Positions 57,085-64,000 of a stretch of DNA of 64,000 bases are shown piece by piece. Source of the DNA: Geminocystis sp. NIES-3708 (GTDB lineage Bacteria; Cyanobacteriota; Cyanobacteriia; Cyanobacteriales; Cyanobacteriaceae); the NCBI RefSeq assembly GCF_001548095.1, contig NZ_AP014815.1, positions 1,115,656 through 1,179,655 on the forward strand, read 5' to 3'. The number at the start of each line of letters is the position of its first letter. Within the stretch, counting starts at the first letter, position 1. The position numbers and the translations under genes were made by a program. The notes under the pieces are model-generated. The model did no database searches and had not been told where the DNA came from. It saw nothing but the letters and a program-made list of their open reading frames with translations.

Positions 57085-58749
57085 TTATTTAATGTTATTT
57101 TCTCTTCTAAATTTATCAATTTCAGTTTTTAATTTATCACTAGAATTAGAGGTAATAAAACTGAGCTTAAATTCTTTATTTTCGCTGAGATATTCTGCGT
57201 AAGAAGATTGTAAATAAGGGCGATAATTTTGATTATTATTAAGATGAACTTCAAAAAAAGCTAATGTGATACCTTTGACATAAGAACTAATTAAATCTTG
57301 GGGAGGAAAAGTAAAATTAAGGGTAGAATCAAGCGCTTCTTTAATTCCTCCATCGATTTCGTTAAAATTAACATGGGCTTGTCCTTCAATTAATGCCCAA
57401 TATTTATTCGGAGTGTTTAACCAAATAAAAGGTACGGCTTGTTCAAAGGCTGGAGGGGTTGCTGGATCGTCACTTCCCGAACCTAGCATAACAGGAATGT
57501 TAATTTTACTGATACCTTTTTCGCCGAAAATAAAACGATTAACTGGATTTCCCGCAAATACCGCACTTACACGAGGATCACGAAAGTTATAATTTTCTCT
57601 AGGTAATTCTAAAGCTCGACATTGTAATAATATTGCAGGGTTGAAGCCACTGTAAAGGCGATCGCAAGACTGTTGTAAATAATCAAAATCAATGGTTGCA
57701 CCTGCAACGGCTAACACAGTATAACCTCCAAAAGAATGTCCTGAAAGCCCTATATTCTTAAGATTGAGTTTACCTTGAAATTCTCCTTGATTACGTCTTT
57801 CTAACTCATCAATAACGAAACTAATATCTTTCGGGCGGTTAATAAATTCATCTCGATCAAATATATTTTTATTTAAACCTTCAAACATTTCTTTAAAGTA
57901 AGTTGCATCGCTACCAATATGTTGAGGTGCTGCCACTAAAAATCCATAGGAAGCAGTATGTTTCAAATTTTCTGCGTAATCATCAGGACTAGAACCTAAA
58001 CCATGAGAAAATACAATCACTGGTATATTATTCGTTACTGCTTGAGGCACAAAAACATCGACATAAAAACTGCGGTTACGGCTTTTATCGGTTAATTGCC
58101 ATCTTTCTTTTTTTACCTGATATTGACCTGTTTTGCGAATATCAGCTAATTTGTTGTAATCAGTCGCTGGATTCGTTACTGCTTCTTCTGCTGTCCAATT
58201 ACGCATTTCTTCGACTAAAGTATTGGTAGCTTTAATCACTTTTTTTCCATAGTCTGCCGCTCCCATAACTAATTCCCCTTGGATTTGTAAGTCTGTGGGA
58301 TATTTTTTTAATACATTAAGTAATGTTAAGCCAGAGGGATCTAATGCTGATTGTATGATCGCACCTCGTAAAGCAATACCACCATTTGTACCTCCTTGAA
58401 GGGTGATACCTTTTCCTAAACGCAACAAAATACTTTCTCCCATTTCGGTGTTAAAAAAGCGAGAAACTTTGACACCATCTATATTAATTTTTTTCGTTAA
58501 AGATTCTCTAAATTTAGCTTGATCTTCGGGACTAATTCTGTTTAAATATTGTCTTAAATCTTCGTTAATCGTACCATCTTTTGCAAATAATTCTAAGGAT
58601 TCTACTTTTACAGATAACTTGAGTGGTCCATAAGTAAATAATAATTTTTCTGCTGCTTTTACTGGTAATGAAGTTAAAAAAGTTGAGGCTAATCCTAATA
58701 AAAATAAAGGTATTTTCTCTGATGTTTTCTTGATTTTAAAATAAGACAT
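57085..58749 (-). CDS. secreted alpha/beta hydrolase with DUF1400 domain
   Basis: A 554-residue exported hydrolase. The signal peptide (IPLFLLGLASTFLTSLPVKA|A, cleavage near residue 33) is followed by the cyanobacterial DUF1400 domain (FTYGPLKLSVKVESLELFAK; DLRQYLNRISPEDQAKFRES). The hydrolase domain has the oxyanion segment VFSHGLGSSPDDYAENLKH, nucleophile LSGHSFGGYTVL near residue 338, GSGSDDPATPP and the His in EGQAHVNFNE. It is related to platelet-activating-factor acetylhydrolase-like lipases. It is the last gene of a leftward series of envelope genes, 73 nt after the MscS gene. Confidence 0.87.
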   Translation of the reverse strand: MSYFKIKKTSEKIPLFLLGLASTFLTSLPVKAAEKLLFTYGPLKLSVKVESLELFAKDGTINEDLRQYLNRISPEDQAKFRESLTKKINIDGVKVSRFFNTEMGESILLRLGKGITLQGGTNGGIALRGAIIQSALDPSGLTLLNVLKKYPTDLQIQGELVMGAADYGKKVIKATNTLVEEMRNWTAEEAVTNPATDYNKLADIRKTGQYQVKKERWQLTDKSRNRSFYVDVFVPQAVTNNIPVIVFSHGLGSSPDDYAENLKHTASYGFLVAAPQHIGSDATYFKEMFEGLNKNIFDRDEFINRPKDISFVIDELERRNQGEFQGKLNLKNIGLSGHSFGGYTVLAVAGATIDFDYLQQSCDRLYSGFNPAILLQCRALELPRENYNFRDPRVSAVFAGNPVNRFIFGEKGISKINIPVMLGSGSDDPATPPAFEQAVPFIWLNTPNKYWALIEGQAHVNFNEIDGGIKEALDSTLNFTFPPQDLISSYVKGITLAFFEVHLNNNQNYRPYLQSSYAEYLSENKEFKLSFITSNSSDKLKTEIDKFRRENNIK

Positions 58750-58822
58750 TGATTTTATAGTTTGAGTATTAGTTTTTTATTTTAAAGATGATATTATATT
58801 TTTACAAATTAATGGTTAATTA

Positions 58823-60133
58823 TTAATTATTCTTAATATAAATATCTCTTTGGGGATAAGGAATTTCTATATTTTTATCAGAAAATTCTTTTAATATTTT
58901 ACAATTTAGTTCGCTAATAACACCTTTTCTAATATTAATATCATCTAACCAAAATTTGAGTTCAAAATTTAAGCTAGAATCACCAAAATTAAGAAAAAAA
59001 GCTATGGGAGAAGGACTTTTTAATACTCTTTTATTATCGTAAGCAATTTCTAATAATAAATTCATAACTTGTTCAGGTTTAGAATTATAGCCCACACCGA
59101 TTAAAATAGAACAATAAACTAAATTATTAGTGCCTGTATAAGTAGTTAAATCTTCGGTAAAGAAAATTTGATTAGGAATAATTTTTTCTGAATTATCTAT
59201 TGTCATTCTTACGGTAGTAGCTCGAATTCCTAGTTCTTTTACTTCACAAGTTTGCCCTTCAATACTAATAATATCTCCGGGTTTTAATACTTTTTCAAAT
59301 AAGAGAATAATACCACTAACAAAATTACTAATAACTTCTTTTAAAGCAAAGCCTATACCCACAGATAAACCGCCGCTAATAGCAGTTATCGCCCTACCGT
59401 CCACTCCAACATAACCTAAAATTAACACGATTCCTAAAGTGATTAAAAAATAACGTATTAATAATATAGTTGCTTGAATTTCTCCCTTCTCTGAAGCAGT
59501 TTTAGGTTTAATAAATGTTATTAACAAATTTTCTAAAAGGGTGACAATTACGAGCCAAAAATATAGTCCGATAAACAGAGTAAATATAGATTGAAAGGTA
59601 ACAGGATTATTAAATAATTTAATTACAACTATATCAGAAAATTCTGCAAAATTTCCCGAAAGCTCAAGGATTTTTCTGAAGACAAACAGGATAAATAAAG
59701 GATAAAATATTTTCCATTGATATTCTCGAATAATATTTAAGGGAAAAGTACTATATAAAAATGCTAATAAGCATCTTAAAATTAAATAAACTACTACTAT
59801 TGTTTCTCCTAAATTTATTAATCCGATTGTCCAACTTTGACTATCAAAAAAAGCCTCGATTAAATTAAGTAAAATTAAAGTAATTAAAGGAAAGTCGATA
59901 GATTGTAAAAATAAAGCAATATACTCATTAGGTTCGAGTTTTTCATCTCGCCAAATAAAAGTAGTAAATTGAGGAATTTTTTGATGTAACCAACGCCAAA
60001 ATACCTTAGATAATAACCAAGATAAAATTAAAGTAAAAACTATAACTAATGACTGAATTAAAATATCTGAACGACTGAAAAAAATCGATTGTTTAAGAAG
60101 AATATCAGAAAAAGTTATAACTTTACTTTCCAT
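58823..60133 (-). CDS. MscS-family mechanosensitive channel
   Basis: A 436-residue channel with five or more N-terminal hydrophobic helices (for example SLVIVFTLILSWLLSKVFW and LLIRYFLITLGIVLILGYVG) and the pore helix region AITAISGGLSVGIGFALKEV (about 252-271), rich in Gly and Ala. After it come the beta domain (FEKVLKPGDIISIEGQTCEV, VRMTIDNSEKIIPNQIFF) and the C-terminal alpha/beta part. It would open under membrane tension during hypo-osmotic shock. It lies 15 nt after the solute-binding gene, so co-transcription is likely. Confidence 0.92.
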   Translation of the reverse strand: MESKVITFSDILLKQSIFFSRSDILIQSLVIVFTLILSWLLSKVFWRWLHQKIPQFTTFIWRDEKLEPNEYIALFLQSIDFPLITLILLNLIEAFFDSQSWTIGLINLGETIVVVYLILRCLLAFLYSTFPLNIIREYQWKIFYPLFILFVFRKILELSGNFAEFSDIVVIKLFNNPVTFQSIFTLFIGLYFWLVIVTLLENLLITFIKPKTASEKGEIQATILLIRYFLITLGIVLILGYVGVDGRAITAISGGLSVGIGFALKEVISNFVSGIILLFEKVLKPGDIISIEGQTCEVKELGIRATTVRMTIDNSEKIIPNQIFFTEDLTTYTGTNNLVYCSILIGVGYNSKPEQVMNLLLEIAYDNKRVLKSPSPIAFFLNFGDSSLNFELKFWLDDINIRKGVISELNCKILKEFSDKNIEIPYPQRDIYIKNN

Positions 60134-60148
60134 AGAAATATATTTTTT

Positions 60149-61405
60149 TTAACTACTAAAATTATTCAATAATAACATTAATTCTTCCGCCGCTTTGAGA
60201 GTGGAAATTTCTCCAACAAAGGCTTGTTGATATAAAGTTTCTCCTTGTTCAAAAATTAGTAAAATTTGTTCTAAATTATTAAGAGGAATAGCCACCGCCG
60301 ATTGAGCTTGTTTTAATAAAACAGATTCAATAGGCAGTAAAGTAACATTTGGATTTACATTACGATTGGTGGGAATAAAACTCTGAGTTTTAATAATTCC
60401 AGCTAATTGTTGTTCAGGATTAGTGATATATTTTCCGAAAGCTAATCCTAAACGGTTTTCATTATCTGTGTTACTATGATTAAATACGATAACCTTGGTA
60501 TAAATCAAAGGAGTCGCTTTTCCTCCTTCCCCTTCAGGTAATAAAGCAACTCGGAAATCATCCCCTAAACTCTCACTAAAATCGGGAATTTCCGTTGATT
60601 CACAAACATAATAAGCCAATTTACCTTTATTAAAAGCATTGTGGAGAATATTGCGATTTCGGCTAAAAATAAAATTAGGTTGTAAAGAAGCATTTTTGAG
60701 CCAATCAAGCCATTTTACCCATCCATCAAGATTAGGTTCAAGTAAATCAAATTCATTGAATAATTTACCACCAAAAGTACCCATGCCCCAAAAAGTATCT
60801 TCAAAAGAGGAAACTAAACCCACTGTATAACCTTTTATTGCCCTTTGAATTAATCCGTCTAAATTTGTTGGTGGAGTGCTTAAAATGGGGTCTTTTGTAG
60901 CATCTAATTTTGCTTTATTATAACAAAGAACTCTGGTATTTGAACCTAATGGAATACCATAAATTTTTCCTTGATAACGTACTTGACTTAAAGCAGAAGG
61001 AGAATAAGTAGAAGTGTCAATAAATTGGGAATTAATAGGATTAATTAATCTTTTTTTGAGTAATTCTGTGAGGTTTCTTGCATAAAGAATTAAAGCACTT
61101 GAACCAAAACCTGCTTCTGATTTTTCAATAAAAAAAGAAGGATTTTTTTGCTGAGGAATTGATTGAATGAGAATATTAACTTCTGGTTTTAACTCTTTAA
61201 ATTTTTCCACAGCAGTGGTTAGCATATTCGCAACTTTTCCCTCTGTAGAATGCCAAATTAGTAAATTTCCTTGCAGTTGTGTTGATGATAGATTTACTTG
61301 ATTAATTAAAGCAAATTTAATCAACAAAATTAGGGTAATACTAATAATAAAGTAATAAAATAAACTAACTATTTTTTTATGTTTAAACAACTTTGACATT
61401 TGCAA
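60149..61405 (-). CDS. extracellular solute-binding protein (family 1-like)
   Basis: A 418-residue periplasmic-type binding protein. The N-terminal hydrophobic segment (IVSLFYYFIISITLILLIKF) has no lipobox Cys, so it is a signal or membrane anchor. The mature part begins LQGNLLIWHSTEGKVANMLT, the opening of sugar-binding protein family 1, and contains YGIPLGSNTRVLCYNKAKLD, VGLVSSFEDTFWGMGTFGG and the C-terminal GETLYQQAFVGEISTLKAAE. No permease or ATPase gene is adjacent; instead it sits between a beta-barrel protein and a MscS channel. The ligand is unknown. Confidence 0.82.
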   Translation of the reverse strand: MQMSKLFKHKKIVSLFYYFIISITLILLIKFALINQVNLSSTQLQGNLLIWHSTEGKVANMLTTAVEKFKELKPEVNILIQSIPQQKNPSFFIEKSEAGFGSSALILYARNLTELLKKRLINPINSQFIDTSTYSPSALSQVRYQGKIYGIPLGSNTRVLCYNKAKLDATKDPILSTPPTNLDGLIQRAIKGYTVGLVSSFEDTFWGMGTFGGKLFNEFDLLEPNLDGWVKWLDWLKNASLQPNFIFSRNRNILHNAFNKGKLAYYVCESTEIPDFSESLGDDFRVALLPEGEGGKATPLIYTKVIVFNHSNTDNENRLGLAFGKYITNPEQQLAGIIKTQSFIPTNRNVNPNVTLLPIESVLLKQAQSAVAIPLNNLEQILLIFEQGETLYQQAFVGEISTLKAAEELMLLLNNFSS

Positions 61406-61451
61406 AAAAAATTATACCCATTTAACTAATTTAACCAATTGTTGATTATGA

Positions 61452-63152
61452 TTAAAAATGAAAAGTTGCTGACAAAAATGGTCCGTTAAAACTTTCTTTA
61501 AATCCGAAAGCATTATTGCCACTACCCCAAGAATAATCGATTTCATAGAAACGATAGCCTAATTGTAAAGCTGTGTTATAACCTACCCACCAATCCATAC
61601 CTCCTAAGACATTCCAACTCATGTCAGTTTCTCCAGCTAATCCGAATCCTGACGCATCTCCTCTTAACCACAGTCCAATTCGATCATTTAATTGCATTCC
61701 CAATTTAGCACCTATCATCGGTTCAAGCCAAGTTCTAGTCTGTCCGTAGTTATTTTGAAAACTACCGTTAAAATTCACTAAAGTACTAGTGGCGATAACA
61801 TTAATAGTTTCTTCTATATTGATACTGATGTTATTAAGTCTCATTCCAGCGATGGGTTGAAACCACAAAATGGGATAATTACGCCCTGATGGTTTTTCAG
61901 GTAATCGATAATTGGGAATTTCTCCAAAATGATAACTCACGGCAAAATCATAAATTCCCTGTTGAAAACTCAAATTGCTATTACTACTTATATCTAAATT
62001 TTGAGGTGATCGATTTTCGATGAAATCCTTAGTTTGTTCAATTTTAGTCAACTCTTGATCAATTAAAATTTTAGCTTCTTCTAATTCTTTTTGCAATGCT
62101 TGTAACTGTTCTGTATCTTCAATTTTCCGTTCTTCGATAACAGTTTTAATACCCTGCTGTATAGTATCACGAGTTTCTGTCAATTTGTGCCTAACTTCAG
62201 GAATAGAAGATAAAACTTTTCTAACTCTCGTCTCTTCAATTCTCTGATTTAACTTTTCTAAATCTTGAATTTGGGGAAAATCTTTGATATTTAAAGCCAA
62301 TAATTCCTTAAAACCTTCAGGAGTTAATTTGAGGTTTTCTAAATCTTGAAAATTCAAATCACCAATGCGAGAATCAACAAAATTAGCCAAATTATTTCTA
62401 ATTTCTTCTACTTTTATATCGACAGTTTTTAATTTTTCTAAATCTTGGTTAGTAGTTAGTTTTAAATCCTCAATTTTTGTATCTATTTTTTTTGTAATTT
62501 CATCCTTTTTTAACTGTTCATTTTCTTTTGCTATTTTGATTTTTTGATCTAGATTATTAACTAATTCTGTTACTCTTGTATTAGTGCCTTTACTCATTAA
62601 ATAATTGAGAGAATTTAAAGCTGAGGGAGTTCGATTAGCTTGTTTACTTAAGTTAATAGTATCACCTAAATTAACGTAATAACCATCAAAAATAAGTCCA
62701 AATCTACCTTTCCATGCTTCCACCCTAGCACTGGCAGTAAAGTTTAAAGAGTCTAATATTTGCCCTAAATTCATATCATAATCAACAGTTCTACCTCTAG
62801 CTGTAGCTGTGCCGTAAGTGTTTAAGGGTACTGTTACATAGGGTTGAAATTGAAAACGCCATTTATTCGGATCTACGACTGTGGTAATTTCTGAATTTTG
62901 GGCTTGAATTTGAGGAAATAAATTATTATTATTTTGATTAAATTGATTGTTTTGAAAAGTATCTAAATTTGGTTTTTTAAGCTGTGATTCTTGAAAATAA
63001 TTCCCTCTCAAATCTTCTGCACAATCACAGCTATTAGAGGGAAATAGATCGTCTTTTTCTTGAAGAGATATAGGTTCAGCAATCGCCTTTAAAGGAGAAC
63101 AAATACTACCGAATGCCAATATAAACATGAAAGATTTTGTGAAAAATAACAT
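61452..63152 (-). CDS. outer-membrane beta-barrel-like protein with a long coiled-coil insert
   Basis: A 566-residue exported protein. A signal peptide (SFMFILAFGSICSPLKAIAE, end near residue 27) is followed by a Gln/Asn-rich segment and alternating-strand sequence (WRFQFQPYVTVPLNTYGTAT; ARVEAWKGRFGLIFDGYYVN, about 98-170). About 200 residues of heptad-like coiled coil (about 190-395; EELRN, KKIDTKIEDLKLTTNQDLEK) interrupt the strands, which resume (FQQGIYDFAVSYHFGEIPNY; LQLGYRFYEIDYSWGSG) and end with an aromatic SATFHF, a typical outer-membrane protein terminus. I recognise no named family. It starts 5 nt after the DUF202 gene. Confidence 0.7.
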   Translation of the reverse strand: MLFFTKSFMFILAFGSICSPLKAIAEPISLQEKDDLFPSNSCDCAEDLRGNYFQESQLKKPNLDTFQNNQFNQNNNNLFPQIQAQNSEITTVVDPNKWRFQFQPYVTVPLNTYGTATARGRTVDYDMNLGQILDSLNFTASARVEAWKGRFGLIFDGYYVNLGDTINLSKQANRTPSALNSLNYLMSKGTNTRVTELVNNLDQKIKIAKENEQLKKDEITKKIDTKIEDLKLTTNQDLEKLKTVDIKVEEIRNNLANFVDSRIGDLNFQDLENLKLTPEGFKELLALNIKDFPQIQDLEKLNQRIEETRVRKVLSSIPEVRHKLTETRDTIQQGIKTVIEERKIEDTEQLQALQKELEEAKILIDQELTKIEQTKDFIENRSPQNLDISSNSNLSFQQGIYDFAVSYHFGEIPNYRLPEKPSGRNYPILWFQPIAGMRLNNISINIEETINVIATSTLVNFNGSFQNNYGQTRTWLEPMIGAKLGMQLNDRIGLWLRGDASGFGLAGETDMSWNVLGGMDWWVGYNTALQLGYRFYEIDYSWGSGNNAFGFKESFNGPFLSATFHF

Positions 63153-63157
63153 ACTAT

Positions 63158-63601
63158 TTAAAAATTTAAGGATTTAATTAACACGCCAATAAAGCTAAGT
63201 AAGCCAATCACCAGTAAAGCCACCGCTACAATTTCTGCACTTTGAGAGTTTTCATAAGTATAACGATCGCTTTCAATTTGTTTAAGTACTTTACGATGTT
63301 CTTTCAATCCTAAAGCCAAACCAAACATTCCTACACTGATAAAACAAAGTCCCACAATTACGGAAAATCTGATGGGGTTTAGATGACTAGCAGTATCAAT
63401 TTTTTCAATGGCAGTCGTAATGGTAGGAATACCGAAACCAAAACCGATTAAAGATAAAGAAGTCCGTATCCAAGCCATTAAAGTACGATCTGCTGCGGCA
63501 CGACTGCGATATTTCGCTAATTCAGTACGATCGATCGCCAAATCATCATTAGAAAGTTTTTTCGGTGTCTCTGAGTCTTGAAAAGGTTGATTCATAATCA
63601 T
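63158..63601 (-). CDS. DUF202-domain membrane protein
   Basis: A 147-residue inner-membrane protein of the DUF202 (YidH-like) family. The signature RSRAAADRTLMAWIRTSLSL (about 32-51) is followed by three hydrophobic helices (IGFGFGIPTITTAI, FSVIVGLCFISVGMFGLALG, IVAVALLVIGLLSFIGVLI). Family function is unknown. It begins 22 nt after the DUF1622 gene and ends 5 nt before the beta-barrel gene, so these three are almost certainly one transcript. Confidence 0.87.
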   Translation of the reverse strand: MIMNQPFQDSETPKKLSNDDLAIDRTELAKYRSRAAADRTLMAWIRTSLSLIGFGFGIPTITTAIEKIDTASHLNPIRFSVIVGLCFISVGMFGLALGLKEHRKVLKQIESDRYTYENSQSAEIVAVALLVIGLLSFIGVLIKSLNF

Positions 63602-63623
63602 TAGTTTAGGGCAACAATTTGAT

Positions 63624-63974
63624 TTACTTTTCCTTTGTATTGCGTTGAGATTCTAATTCTTTAGTCAGAAAATAATTAAGAAACGTTCGGATTAGTGCAA
63701 CCATTCCTAATTTCCCTAAAGAATCAAAGGTTGAACTTATACTTGTGGAAACAATATCAGCACCTAACTGAAACTCTAACGCTAGTACAAGCCACATTCC
63801 AAATTCTAGGCGTATTTCTGTAAATAAGTTTTTATTACGATCGTATTTTGACCGATAAGCTAATAGTCCAGTTTTTAATACACCTAAAAGGATACAAAAA
63901 ACAGCGATGGCTTCTAATAAAAATTTGAGGAATGTAACAAGGAGTCCTAATCCACTTTCTAAATTTTCCATCAT
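63624..63974 (-). CDS. DUF1622-domain membrane protein
   Basis: A 116-residue membrane protein with two to three helices (FLKFLLEAIAVFCILLGVL; EFGMWLVLALEFQLGADIV) and the DUF1622 pattern IRLEFGMWLVLALEFQLGAD near 49-68. The function is unknown. It appears to head the leftward envelope operon, with its start 26 nt from the window edge, so further upstream genes cannot be excluded. Confidence 0.87.
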   Translation of the reverse strand: MMENLESGLGLLVTFLKFLLEAIAVFCILLGVLKTGLLAYRSKYDRNKNLFTEIRLEFGMWLVLALEFQLGADIVSTSISSTFDSLGKLGMVALIRTFLNYFLTKELESQRNTKEK

Positions 63975-64000
63975 TATTTTAAGTACTTATTACAAGATTG

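Overview
The window looks like chromosomal DNA of a low-GC, probably unicellular cyanobacterium. It carries both large magnesium-chelatase subunits (ChlH, ChlD), a cyanobacterial AbrB-type regulator, the NblS-interacting protein SipA, an HpsA-type polysaccharide/pseudopilin cluster, DUF1400 and DUF202 proteins, and many HIP1 octamers (GCGATCGC). The AT-rich, small-gene character resembles Geminocystis/Cyanobacterium-like genomes; this placement is an inference. No rRNA, tRNA, CRISPR array, transposase or integrase gene was seen.

Layout. 1-9.2 kb: a small membrane protein, ureF, a lipoprotein, an MlaF-like ATPase, a giant CheA-like hybrid kinase with two receiver domains, ispD and bioF, interrupted by three copies of a roughly 200-bp MITE-like element. 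9.3-14.5 kb: a leftward hps operon (three pseudopilins, then HpsA). 14.9-19.1 kb: an S9 peptidase, penicillin-binding protein 2 and a small conserved protein. 19.3-25.7 kb: surface-polysaccharide genes (GDP-fucose synthesis, a Wzm/Wzt-type exporter, a DegT-type aminotransferase) around sipA, which has a Fur-box-like site upstream. 25.9-37.6 kb: moaA, cyAbrB, an Rrf2 regulator, cbiB, a REC-PAS-GGDEF-EAL protein, envelope proteins and a YyaL-type thioredoxin-domain protein. 37.9-38.6 kb: a NYN-OST-HTH gene broken by a 1-nt frameshift.

38.6-52.1 kb is the most unusual part. chlH and chlD, both leftward, are separated and flanked by small accessory modules: DUF262 plus a HEPN nuclease, a RelE pair, a frameshifted HicB, an orphan 497-residue membrane protein, a YoeB remnant, BrnT with a stop-interrupted BrnA, HicBA, DUF6883/DUF4926 and a pentapeptide protein. 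On the chlH 3' side the modules are separated by decayed copies of the chlH 3' end. On the chlD 3' side every module boundary carries a 40-bp repeat that itself resembles the last 40 bp of chlD. The pattern suggests two cassette arrays that grew stepwise at the 3' ends of two essential photosynthesis genes.

54.4-64 kb: a Ser/Thr kinase with TPRs, a Phd antitoxin remnant, and a leftward envelope operon (DUF1622, DUF202, a beta-barrel protein with a coiled-coil insert, a solute-binding protein, a MscS channel, a DUF1400 hydrolase).
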